Assembly (NCBI GenBank): GCA_029859185.1
Contig: JAOUDR010000198.1
Span: forward strand, 1-5,947
Origin: Gemmatimonadota bacterium
Lineage (GTDB): Bacteria; Gemmatimonadota; Gemmatimonadetes; Gemmatimonadales; GWC2-71-9
Direction: 5' to 3'
DNA: 5,947 nt
Part shown: piece after piece, positions 1 through 5,947 of the stretch
How the letters are laid out: every line of letters starts with the position of its first letter
Numbering within the stretch: position 1 is the first letter of the stretch
Notes under the pieces: generated by a model
The model's database searches: none
What the model saw: only the letters and a program-made list of their open reading frames with translations
Told to the model about the DNA's origin: nothing
Translations under genes and position numbers: made by a program

Positions 1-912
1 GAGTGCGTCGCTTGGGCCCGTGCCCGGGTCGGCCCCGGCTGCCCAGAGAAAGGCCCCCACCAGCAGGAACAGGGCAAACTGCAGGATCACGAGAACGCCG
101 GAGCCCACGAGCGCCAGGCGGGCGTCACGTAACGCGCGGGTTGCCAGCAGGCGCTGGACGATCAGGTGATCGGTTCCATGCGACGCGGCCGAGAGGAGCG
201 CGCCGCCAACGAGGCCGCCGAGCAACGTGTACGGGACCGACCACGAGAGCTGGAGATCGATCACGCGCAGCCGGCCCGTGACGGCCGCCGCGTCGAAGGC
301 TCGACCAAAGCCCCCGGCAAGACCCGCGGCGACGACGACCGCGGCAACACCCGCGACGACGTAGAGCCCCCACTGCAACACGTCCACCCAGACCACCGCC
401 TGGAGACCGCCGCGCCAGGTGTAGACGAGCGTCACGCTGCAGACCACCAGCACGCTGATCCAGACCGGCCAACCCGTGATGGCGGAGAGGGGGATCGCGG
501 TCGCGAACACGCGCACCGAGTCACCGAGCGCCCGCACCACCATGAACACGGCCGACGCCGCCCGGCGCGTGCGAGCGCCGAATCGCTGCTCGAGTCGCGC
601 GTAGGCGGTCTCCTGGTTGCCCCGGAAGTACCCGGGAAGGAGCCAGGCGGCCACGCCAATCCGCCCGACGAGGTAGCCGAAGGAGATCTGGAGGAACGTG
701 AAGTCTCCCCGTGCCGCGAGACCCGGTACCGATATCACGGTCAGCGCGGACGTTTCCGTGGCCACGATCGAGAGCATCACCGCCGGCCACGGCAGGGACC
801 GATGGCCGAGGAAATAGTCCGTGGCGTCCGTCTGGCGGCGCGCAAACCACGACCCGATGCCGATGACCACGGCGAAGTACACGGCCATGACGGCCAGATC
901 GAGCGGGGTCAT
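1..912 (-). CDS. Sodium:solute symporter family protein, C-terminus cut off by the window edge
   Basis: The frame stays open from an ATG at 912 to the window edge, giving 304 residues of a protein whose family members are usually 450-600 long. It is very hydrophobic, with about seven membrane segments visible. SSS-family landmarks are YFLGHRSLPW (33-42) after the first segment, ATETSALTVISVPG (51-64), GGLQAVVWVDVLQ (168-180) and SHGTDHLIVQRLLATR (244-259). These inner-membrane proteins couple uptake of a sugar, amino acid or other solute to sodium. The substrate cannot be read from sequence, and the later helices that hold part of the sodium site lie outside the window. Two peptidoglycan-sugar hydrolase genes nearby, and the SSS-type MurNAc importer (MurT) of Tannerella, make an amino-sugar substrate a reasonable inference. 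The start is placed just before the first helix, but no Shine-Dalgarno is present. An in-frame GTG at 945 would add 11 residues, with a GGAGGG 12 nt upstream of it. Confidence 0.9.
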   Translation of the reverse strand, partial: MTPLDLAVMAVYFAVVIGIGSWFARRQTDATDYFLGHRSLPWPAVMLSIVATETSALTVISVPGLAARGDFTFLQISFGYLVGRIGVAAWLLPGYFRGNQETAYARLEQRFGARTRRAASAVFMVVRALGDSVRVFATAIPLSAITGWPVWISVLVVCSVTLVYTWRGGLQAVVWVDVLQWGLYVVAGVAAVVVAAGLAGGFGRAFDAAAVTGRLRVIDLQLSWSVPYTLLGGLVGGALLSAASHGTDHLIVQRLLATRALRDARLALVGSGVLVILQFALFLLVGAFLWAAGADPGTGPSDAL

Positions 913-935
913 GGGGCGGGTGGGGGAAAAGGAGA

Positions 936-962
936 GAGGGCCCACGTCACGCGGGGGCCCTC
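936..962 (-). terminator. GC-rich hairpin after the iron-sulfur carrier gene, possible weak terminator
   Basis: GAGGGCCC at 936-943 pairs perfectly with GGGCCCTC at 955-962, giving an 8-bp stem and an 11-nt loop. On the minus-strand transcript it begins about 29 nt after the iron-sulfur carrier stop codon and is followed by TCTCCTTTTCCCCC. The following tract is pyrimidine-rich but has only four consecutive T, so intrinsic termination would be weak. It lies only about 24 nt before the symporter start, so it could instead act as a partial attenuator or an RNA stabiliser. Confidence 0.4.
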
Positions 963-990
963 CGACCAATCAAGGAGCTGCGAATGAGGA

Positions 991-1353
991 TCAGACCGTG
1001 AACGAGCTGCCGCAGCCACACCCACCAGTCGAGCTGGGGTTCTCGAACGTGAAGCCGGATCCCTGCATGGAAGAGTGGTAACCGATGGTGACGCCGTTCA
1101 GGTACTGGGCGCTGAACGCGTCCACGAACACGCGGATTCCCTGGACGTCCAGTACCAGGTCGTCTTCCGCGGGCGCGTCTTCGATGTTCAGACCGTACTT
1201 GAACCCCGAGCACCCGCCCGGCAGGACGGAGACCCGCAGACCACCCGTCTCGGCGGGAACGTCCTCCTGGCGCAGGAACCCGCGGACCTGCTCCGCGGCC
1301 TCATCGGAGAGTTGCAAGACAAGCGCAAACTGCGGCTGTTGTGTCGTCGTCAT
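991..1353 (-). CDS. A-type iron-sulfur cluster carrier (HesB/IscA/ErpA family)
   Basis: This is a 120-residue cytoplasmic protein, the normal length for the family. The three conserved cysteines are present: Cys48 in LPGGCSGFKY (44-53) and the CxC pair Cys112/Cys114 in GGCGCGSSF (110-118). The segment QGSGFTFENPSS (97-108) just before the CxC is also typical. These proteins bind a [2Fe-2S] or [4Fe-4S] cluster and pass it from the assembly scaffold to apoproteins. The ATG at 1353 has an excellent GGGAGG Shine-Dalgarno 6 nt upstream (1360-1365). The gene stands 61 bp downstream of nagZ with its own promoter, and no isc or suf gene is visible in the window. Sequence alone does not separate IscA, ErpA and SufA. 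The acidic stretch around 58-65 (EDAPAEDD) resembles ErpA-like proteins of many non-enteric bacteria. Family assignment is secure; the specific target protein is unknown. Confidence 0.95.
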   Translation of the reverse strand: MTTTQQPQFALVLQLSDEAAEQVRGFLRQEDVPAETGGLRVSVLPGGCSGFKYGLNIEDAPAEDDLVLDVQGIRVFVDAFSAQYLNGVTIGYHSSMQGSGFTFENPSSTGGCGCGSSFTV

Positions 1354-1371
1354 GTGAAACCTCCCGGCTGG

Positions 1372-1400
1372 ATGATAGGAAGGTCCGGGGAGGGTGTCAA
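1372..1400 (-). promoter_or_regulatory. Near-consensus sigma70-type promoter for the iron-sulfur carrier gene
   Basis: On the minus strand the -35 hexamer is TTGACA (1400-1395, 6/6 match). The -10 hexamer is TATCAT (1377-1372, 5/6 match), with a 17-bp spacer. It sits wholly within the 61-bp gap between the nagZ stop and the iron-sulfur carrier start. A start of transcription about 7 nt after the -10 would fall near 1365. That leaves a leader of about 12 nt whose first bases are the GGGAGG ribosome binding site. No operator palindrome was seen around it, so strong constitutive expression is the simplest reading. Confidence 0.75.
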
Positions 1401-1414
1401 CGACGGGCCGGGGT

Positions 1415-3190
1415 TCACTGGGTGGGATCGCGTTCCACCCGGACCCCGGTGCCGCGCGGGTGCGCCGGGTCGAGCGTGATCGGGAGCGTCCCGGTAATCG
1501 CCCCCGCGCCGGTCAGGGCATCCGCTGCCGCTCGCTCGGTCGCGATGGTGCCGTTCCACGCGATGAGATAGCCGCCGCGGAAATCAGGCAGTTGATTCAG
1601 CAGGTACGGGCTGCCGAACGAGACGAGCATCGTAGGCTGCGCCTGCGCCACCGCGGTGATGAGCGCCGCCAGGGAGTCCGGCAGGGCAACGTGCCCGCGC
1701 CACGCGATCGGCCGCACGCTCGGGGCGAACACGACCCGGGCTGCGCCGCGCGCGACGACGCGGGCGGAGTCATACGACGCCGTACCGGAAGCGGGGTACA
1801 GCCGGAACGTCGTCACGGTCTCGCCCTGCACCCGCAGCCGCCGCAGCAGCTCGTTTCCCAGTGAGAGGTTCGTCTCCTCTGCATAGGTGATCACGGCCGT
1901 CCGCCCGCGCTGGCGGCGGAACGCCTGCACCGGTCCGGGCGTGACCAGGGTCAGGGCCCGGCGCGCGGCCAAGTCGGCCGAGGCCTGGAAGGCGCGCTGT
2001 CCCACCACCTGGGGAATCGCGTCGAGCGAGACCAACCGATGCTCGAACACGTTGGCATCGAGTTTGAGCTGCAGGACTCGCCGGACGGAACGGGCGAGGT
2101 GTTCCCGGGCGATGCGCCCGCTTTCCACCGCCGTCACCATCGCGTCCACGGCCGCGTGGAGGTCGGCCGGCATGAGCAGCAGATCGGAGCCTGCCAGGAA
2201 TGCCCGCACGGCGCTCTCGCCGGCGCCGAAACGCTCCACGATGGCGCCCATGACCAGGGCGTCGGTCACCACGAGTCCCTCGAAGCCCAGCGAGTCCCGC
2301 AGCAGACCCGCCGTGGCAGCCCGCGACAGCGTGGCCGGCACCGGATCGTCCGGATCGAGACACGGCAGGGCCACGTGTGCCGTCATCACCGCCGTAACGC
2401 CGGCGGCGATGGCCGCGCGGAACGGGACCAACTCCAGGGTGTCGAGGCGATCCCAGCAGCCCGGCGCCACCGGGACCGCGATGTGCGAGTCGGTTCCCGT
2501 GTCCCCGTGCCCGGGAAAGTGCTTGGCGGTCGTGAAGAGTCCGTGCTCCCGCGCGCCCCGGATGTACGCGGTCACGAGCCGCGCGACGGCCTGCGGATCT
2601 TCGCCAAATGACCGTGTGTTGATGATCGGGTTCAACGGGTTGTTGTTGACGTCCGCCACCGGCGAGAATGTGAGGTGGATGCCGACCGCTCTGGCCTCCA
2701 ACGCCGTGACCCGCCCCAGCTCGTAGGCATCCTCGTCCCCGCCGGTCGCGCCGATGCCCATGAGGGGTGGGAATGCCGTACCCCCCTGCAGCCGCATGCC
2801 CGTGCCGTTCTCGAGATCCGCCGCAATGAGCAGGGGGAGGCGGGAGCGTCGTTGCAAGGCGTTGAGCTTGGCCGCGACGTCGAGCGGCGAGCCGATCGAG
2901 ATGATGATCCCGCCGATCTCGAGGGAGTCGATTGCCGCCAACGTGGCCGCCAACGTCTCGCCATCCAGCGCCGCGTAGTCACCAAGCAGCCATGGGAAGA
3001 CCAGCTGGCCTACCTGCTGTCGCACGGTAAGCGTCGCCAACAGCGAGTCCGCCGTTACCTTTGACGCCACCCGGGTGACCGGCACGTCCTCCGGGATCAC
3101 CGCCACCGGATCCGGGATGGGTGGTGCCGGTTGGGGCCGGGCACAGGCGATGGCGAACGCGAGCGACGAAACGAGGACATGCACACGCAC
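1415..3190 (-). CDS. nagZ: Family 3 glycoside hydrolase, NagZ-type beta-N-acetylglucosaminidase lipoprotein
   Basis: This 591-residue exported enzyme is predicted to remove terminal beta-GlcNAc from peptidoglycan fragments. A short signal peptide ends in AIAC (Cys16, lipobox-like), followed by a proline-rich linker (17-40). The GH3 barrel spans about 48-380. Its landmarks are NTRSFGEDP (191-199), KHFPGHGDTGTDSH (223-236) with the NagZ-type Asp234/His236 dyad, and VVTDALVMGAI (307-317) with Asp310 as predicted nucleophile. The Asp-His dyad in that loop marks NagZ-like members rather than ordinary beta-glucosidases. A second alpha/beta domain (about 410-575, including LVSFGSPYLLNQ at 522-533) makes it a two-domain enzyme like Bacillus NagZ, unlike the roughly 340-residue cytoplasmic enzyme of enterics. 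The GTG at 3190 is chosen because it preserves the signal peptide. GGAG lies 10 nt upstream, and a GTG at 3184 is an alternative. The start overlaps the divergent namZ-like gene, so its promoter must lie inside that gene. Confidence 0.9.
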   Translation of the reverse strand: MRVHVLVSSLAFAIACARPQPAPPIPDPVAVIPEDVPVTRVASKVTADSLLATLTVRQQVGQLVFPWLLGDYAALDGETLAATLAAIDSLEIGGIIISIGSPLDVAAKLNALQRRSRLPLLIAADLENGTGMRLQGGTAFPPLMGIGATGGDEDAYELGRVTALEARAVGIHLTFSPVADVNNNPLNPIINTRSFGEDPQAVARLVTAYIRGAREHGLFTTAKHFPGHGDTGTDSHIAVPVAPGCWDRLDTLELVPFRAAIAAGVTAVMTAHVALPCLDPDDPVPATLSRAATAGLLRDSLGFEGLVVTDALVMGAIVERFGAGESAVRAFLAGSDLLLMPADLHAAVDAMVTAVESGRIAREHLARSVRRVLQLKLDANVFEHRLVSLDAIPQVVGQRAFQASADLAARRALTLVTPGPVQAFRRQRGRTAVITYAEETNLSLGNELLRRLRVQGETVTTFRLYPASGTASYDSARVVARGAARVVFAPSVRPIAWRGHVALPDSLAALITAVAQAQPTMLVSFGSPYLLNQLPDFRGGYLIAWNGTIATERAAADALTGAGAITGTLPITLDPAHPRGTGVRVERDPTQ

Positions 3191-4408
3191 GGTTGGTGTT
3201 CTCCGATCCTGCTGGGGTTGACCCTGTCAAGCTGCATGGCGGGTGCGCAGGAGTCCGTGCGACCCGGCATCGACGTTCTCATCGATGACTCGCTGCATCT
3301 CGTGCGCAACCGCCGCGTCGGCCTGCTCACGAACCAGACCGGGGTGGACGCCCACGGTGTGGACGACGTTACCCGGTTACTGGGTGCAGGGGTCCGCCTG
3401 ACCGCGATCTTCAGTCCCGAACACGGATTCCGCGGCCAACTCGACCAGGAGAATATCGGAAACGGGCGAGATTCCGCTACCGGCATCCCCATCTACAGCC
3501 TGTATCGCGCAGGCGATGTTCGCGGCCCGACGCCAGAGATGCTGGCCGCCGTCGATGTCGTGCTGGTCGATCTCCAGGACATCGGGGGACGCCCGTACAC
3601 GTACGTGTCCACGGCGCTCCGCGCCCTGGAAGCGGCGGCGACGCAGGGCGTGCCCCTGATCGTGCTCGACCGACCGAACCCCATCGGCGGTGTCGCGGTC
3701 CAGGGGCCCGTTCTCGACACGGCCTTCCGGTCGACCGTCGGCATGCTGCCGGTGCCGCTACGGCACGGCATGACGCTGGGAGAGCTTGTCGGCTTCGGTC
3801 GCTTCGTCCTGGGCCTCGGCGGCTCGCTGACGGTCGTCCCCGCGGCCGGGTGGCGACGTCCCACGTGGTTCGACGCCACGGGGCTGCCGTGGGTCCGGCC
3901 CTCCCCGAACATGCCGTCACTGGAAAGTGCCACGCACTACCCGGGTCTGGTGCTCTTCGAGGCGACGAACCTGTCCGTTGGCCGCGGGACGCCCATCGCC
4001 TTCCAGGTGATCGGGGCGCCCTGGCTCGACCCCCGGGCCGTCGTGCGGCGGGTGGGGGACGTGATTGGGGTTGCACTCCGGGATACGGTGATCGTCCCGG
4101 CGAATCCCACGGATGCCAAGTACCCGGGGGCCGCCCTCCCGGCGATCCGCCTCGAGCTGCTGGATCGGGAACGATACGACCCGGTCGCGCTGGCGTTTCG
4201 GCTGCTGGTGGCCGTCCGGGCTGAGCACGGTGATTCGCTGCGCATCACCGCCCGGCGGCTCGACCAGCTGGCCGGCACCGACGTACTCCGCCGCTCGATC
4301 GAGGAAGGTGCGGATCCCGCACCGCTGCTGGCACGCTGGACGGCCCAGGCAGAAGCGTTCCGAACAGCCCGACTGCGCTTCCTGCTCTACCCGCCGGAAT
4401 TGCCGTAG
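3179..4408 (+). CDS. namZ: DUF1343 / GH171 exo-beta-N-acetylmuramidase-like lipoprotein (NamZ-like)
   Basis: This 409-residue protein matches the DUF1343 family, whose characterised member NamZ of Bacillus subtilis releases MurNAc from the non-reducing end of peptidoglycan strands. Conserved blocks run in the family order: RVGLLTNQTGVD (46-57), FSPEHGFRG (78-86), PIYSLY (104-109), VDLQDIGGRPYTY (130-142), LDRPNPIGG (163-171), LRHGMTLGEL (194-203), PSPNMPS (241-247), YPGLVLFEATNLSVGRGT (254-271) and GAPW (279-282). Glu81-His82 lies in the most conserved block, thought to line the active site. The N-terminus has a hydrophobic stretch ending in LSSC (Cys19), a good lipobox, so a membrane-anchored periplasmic or outer-membrane lipoprotein is likely. 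The n-region lacks Lys or Arg, which is unusual. The ATG at 3179 is chosen for this signal. A GAGG at 3173-3176 lies only 2 nt upstream, closer than ideal. A TTG at 3131 would add 16 charged residues. Divergence from nagZ supports a joint role. Confidence 0.88.
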   Translation: MHTHGWCSPILLGLTLSSCMAGAQESVRPGIDVLIDDSLHLVRNRRVGLLTNQTGVDAHGVDDVTRLLGAGVRLTAIFSPEHGFRGQLDQENIGNGRDSATGIPIYSLYRAGDVRGPTPEMLAAVDVVLVDLQDIGGRPYTYVSTALRALEAAATQGVPLIVLDRPNPIGGVAVQGPVLDTAFRSTVGMLPVPLRHGMTLGELVGFGRFVLGLGGSLTVVPAAGWRRPTWFDATGLPWVRPSPNMPSLESATHYPGLVLFEATNLSVGRGTPIAFQVIGAPWLDPRAVVRRVGDVIGVALRDTVIVPANPTDAKYPGAALPAIRLELLDRERYDPVALAFRLLVAVRAEHGDSLRITARRLDQLAGTDVLRRSIEEGADPAPLLARWTAQAEAFRTARLRFLLYPPELP

Positions 4409-4452
4409 CTGATTGTCCTGTTTACCTTTACACGTTTATCGCAGGAACGTGC
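4400..4452 (+). promoter_or_regulatory. AT-richer spacer with weak promoter-like elements before the inositol-lipid genes
   Basis: The gap after the namZ stop is clearly less GC-rich than its surroundings (gattgtcctgtttaccttta from 4411). A weak pair, TTGCCG (4400-4405) and TACCTT (4423-4428) with a 17-bp spacer, would start transcription near 4435 and leave the AGGA ribosome binding site (4443-4446, 6 nt before the ATG) in the leader. A rival pair, TTGTCC (4413-4418) and TTTATC (4435-4440), would start transcription after that site and so fits less well. Neither pair is strong. Confidence 0.3.
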
Positions 4453-5175
4453 ATGAGCATCATCCCGCGCCCGATCCGTAACCTCGTCGAGCGGCTCATC
4501 GAGCCGATCGTCGCCGCGCTCATACGGGCCAAGGTCTCGCCCAATGTGATCACCACCATCAGCACCATGGTGGTGCTCGGCGCCGGGGTGGCGTTCGGAC
4601 TCGGCAGGGTCCGGCTCGGTGGTGCCCTACTCCTGCTCAGTGGCCTTGGCGACATGCTCGATGGACGGGTGGCCCGAGGTGGAGCCCGGGTGACGCCGTT
4701 CGGTGCGTTCTATGATTCGACGCTCGATCGCGTCGGGGACGCCGCGCTCTTCGGCGGCATCGCGATCTACTTCGTGCGCGGCGGGGTGCCGACATACCTC
4801 GCCACGTGGGGATTGGCGGCGGCACTGGTCGCACTGAGTGCGACGCTCATCGTGTCATACGCCCGCGCCCGCGCCGAGGGTCTTTCCCTCGATTGCAAGG
4901 TAGGCATCGCCCAACGGGCGGAACGTATCCTGGGCCTCGGAGTTCCGAGCCTCTTCGTTGGTGCCGGTCCGGACGGTCTCGTCCTGTTCGGAATCGTCGG
5001 GGTGCTCGCCCTGCTTTCGACAATCACGGTCGCCCAACGCATTGCGCACGTGCGCGCGATCACCCGGGTTGCCGAGGCGCCGCCGGCCGACGGGCCGCGC
5101 ACGGCACGCAAGACCCAGGCCCGGCAGCTCACGCCGGACATGGCGGAGTTCACCAAAGAAAGGAACCTGCAGTGA
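4453..5175 (+). CDS. CDP-alcohol phosphatidyltransferase, probable phosphatidylinositol-phosphate synthase
   Basis: This 240-residue integral membrane enzyme is predicted to join inositol phosphate to a CDP-activated diacyl lipid, releasing CMP. The full CDP-alcohol transferase motif is intact: Asp67-xx-Asp70-Gly71-xx-Ala74-Arg75-x8-Gly84-xxx-Asp88-xxx-Asp92, whose aspartates bind two metal ions. Flanking residues resemble actinobacterial PIP synthases: DMLDG, then GAFYDSTLDRVGDAALF (84-100), SYARARAE (135-142) and QRAER (154-158). The last two supply basic residues where that family is thought to hold the inositol phosphate. An amphipathic basic N-terminal helix (about 1-28) precedes about six membrane segments, and a hydrophilic tail (about 205-240) follows. 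The ATG at 4453 has AGGA 6 nt upstream. The stop overlaps the start of the inositol-1-phosphate synthase gene, which strongly supports inositol phosphate as substrate. PgsA-type phosphatidylglycerophosphate synthase is the main alternative, but the SYxRARAE block and the neighbour argue against it. Confidence 0.85.
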   Translation: MSIIPRPIRNLVERLIEPIVAALIRAKVSPNVITTISTMVVLGAGVAFGLGRVRLGGALLLLSGLGDMLDGRVARGGARVTPFGAFYDSTLDRVGDAALFGGIAIYFVRGGVPTYLATWGLAAALVALSATLIVSYARARAEGLSLDCKVGIAQRAERILGLGVPSLFVGAGPDGLVLFGIVGVLALLSTITVAQRIAHVRAITRVAEAPPADGPRTARKTQARQLTPDMAEFTKERNLQ

Positions 5176-5947
5176 TGGCGAAGGGATCTCGGACGGTTGC
5201 GCCGGCGGAAGGGAAGCTCGGTGTGCTTCTCGTTGGCCTGGGCGCGGTCGCCACTACGTATATCGCCGGCGTCGAGAACGTACGTCGCCGGGGCAAGACA
5301 CCCATTGGGTCCCTCGCGGAGCTCGGGACCATCCGACTCGGCAAGCGGACCGACGAGCGTGCGCCCAAGATCCGGGAGTTCGTGCCGCTCGCGCGGCTCG
5401 ACGACCTGGTGTTTGGGGCGTGGGATCCCATCCCCGATGACGCCTATACCTCGGCCAAGGTCGCCGGGGTCCTCGAGGAACGAGACATCGAGCCGATCGC
5501 CGACTTTCTCAAGACGATCAAGCCCATGCCGGCGGTCTTCAACCAGCAGTACGTGAAGCGGCTCCAGGGCACGAACATCAAGCAGGGCAAGGGCAAGCGG
5601 GATCTGGCCGAACAGCTCAGGGCCGACATCAGGCACTTCAAGCAGCAGCAGGGGTGCAGTCGGTTGGTGATCGTCTGGTGTGCGTCGACCGAGATCTTCA
5701 TCAAGCCGGGGCCGACCCACGAGAACCTCGCCGCCTTCGAACAGGCGATGGACGCCGACGATCCCACCATCGCCCCTTCGATGCTCTACGCCTGGGCCGC
5801 GCTCATGGAAGGGGTGCCGTTCGCGAACGGTGCGCCCAACCTCGCGGTGGACACGCTCGCCCTGCAGGAGCTGGCACGGGCCAAGGGCGTGGCCATCTCC
5901 GGCAAGGACTTCAAGACGGGGCAGACGATGGTGAAGACCGTGCTGGC
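5175..5947 (+). CDS. myo-Inositol-1-phosphate synthase, C-terminus cut off by the window edge
   Basis: The frame runs from the ATG at 5175 to the window end, giving 257 codons of a family usually about 360-440 residues in bacteria. It converts glucose-6-phosphate to inositol-1(3)-phosphate by an NAD-dependent oxidation, aldol cyclisation and reduction in the cytoplasm. Visible landmarks are the dinucleotide loop LLVGLGAVATTY (18-29), KTPIGSLAELGTIRLG (41-56), LVIVWCASTE (164-173), NGAPNLAVD (218-226) and SGKDFKTGQTMVKTVL (242-257). The last corresponds to the DFKSGQTK block that holds catalytic lysines in this family. The ATG shares its A with the upstream TGA (TGATG at 5173-5177), so translation is probably coupled. 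A further AAGGA lies about 11 nt upstream, inside the previous gene. Its product is the expected substrate of the upstream transferase. A phosphatase gene completing phosphatidylinositol synthesis could follow, but lies outside the window. Confidence 0.95.
   Translation, partial: MAKGSRTVAPAEGKLGVLLVGLGAVATTYIAGVENVRRRGKTPIGSLAELGTIRLGKRTDERAPKIREFVPLARLDDLVFGAWDPIPDDAYTSAKVAGVLEERDIEPIADFLKTIKPMPAVFNQQYVKRLQGTNIKQGKGKRDLAEQLRADIRHFKQQQGCSRLVIVWCASTEIFIKPGPTHENLAAFEQAMDADDPTIAPSMLYAWAALMEGVPFANGAPNLAVDTLALQELARAKGVAISGKDFKTGQTMVKTVL

Noticed and set aside
166..987. Long plus-strand open frame (273 codons) opposite the symporter
   Set aside because: Its translation is Arg/Gly/His-rich with no family features. 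The opposite strand encodes a clear membrane transporter with SSS motifs. Long antisense frames are expected at this GC content.
1887..2726. Plus-strand open frame (279 codons) opposite nagZ
   Set aside because: Low-complexity Arg/Ser/Thr/Ala-rich translation lying over the conserved GH3 catalytic region on the other strand, so it is a shadow frame.
3131..3178. TTG start for the namZ-like gene, adding 16 residues
   Set aside because: The extension is Gly/Glu/Arg-rich, would bury the signal peptide, and would deepen the overlap with nagZ. The ATG at 3179 gives a conventional lipoprotein N-terminus.
4413..4440. TTGTCC-16-TTTATC as promoter for the inositol-lipid genes
   Set aside because: Transcription would begin near 4447, after the AGGA ribosome binding site at 4443-4446, so the site would be missing from the mRNA. 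The weaker upstream pair fits the leader better, though neither is convincing.
4767..5720. Minus-strand open frame (317 codons) across the transferase and inositol synthase genes
   Set aside because: It spans two well-supported genes on the other strand and has no recognisable domain. The apparent hydrophilic protein is a by-product of GC-rich codon usage.
1..5947. Search for tRNA, rRNA, riboswitch, CRISPR, insertion-sequence ends or a novel defence system
   Set aside because: Nothing with the required repeats, folds or transposase and nuclease motifs was seen. Almost every base lies in genes with recognisable metabolic families.

Overview
The window is GC-rich, densely coding bacterial DNA with four complete genes and two genes cut by the window edges. 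Lipobox-type signal peptides on both peptidoglycan hydrolases, a two-domain NagZ, and an inositol-lipid gene pair outside an obviously actinobacterial setting suggest a Gram-negative-type lineage with high GC. Gemmatimonadota or a neighbouring phylum would fit, but this is a guess from gene content and composition. No single marker in the window fixes the taxonomy.

Left part, minus strand (1-3190). Read in the direction of transcription, this holds a two-domain family-3 beta-N-acetylglucosaminidase lipoprotein (NagZ-like, 3190-1415), an A-type iron-sulfur carrier (HesB/IscA/ErpA-like, 1353-991) and the first 304 residues of a sodium:solute symporter (912 to beyond position 1). A near-consensus sigma70-type promoter (TTGACA, 17 bp, TATCAT) lies in the 61-bp gap before the iron-sulfur carrier. 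A GC-rich hairpin lies between that gene and the symporter.

Middle, plus strand (3179-4408). This holds a DUF1343/GH171 protein, the family of the exo-beta-N-acetylmuramidase NamZ, with a probable lipoprotein signal. It diverges from nagZ, and the two chosen starts overlap by 12 bp, so there is no intergenic region. NagZ removes terminal GlcNAc and NamZ removes terminal MurNAc from peptidoglycan strands. Together they can degrade strands stepwise, and the nearby symporter is a candidate importer for the released sugar.

Right part, plus strand (4453-5947). This holds a CDP-alcohol phosphatidyltransferase with a complete motif and features of phosphatidylinositol-phosphate synthases. It overlaps by one base with a myo-inositol-1-phosphate synthase that runs off the right edge. 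The pair predicts synthesis of inositol phosphate from glucose-6-phosphate and its attachment to a CDP-activated lipid, giving an inositol phospholipid.

No RNA genes, insertion sequences, CRISPR arrays or long repeats were seen. No gene-free stretch exceeds about 80 bp.
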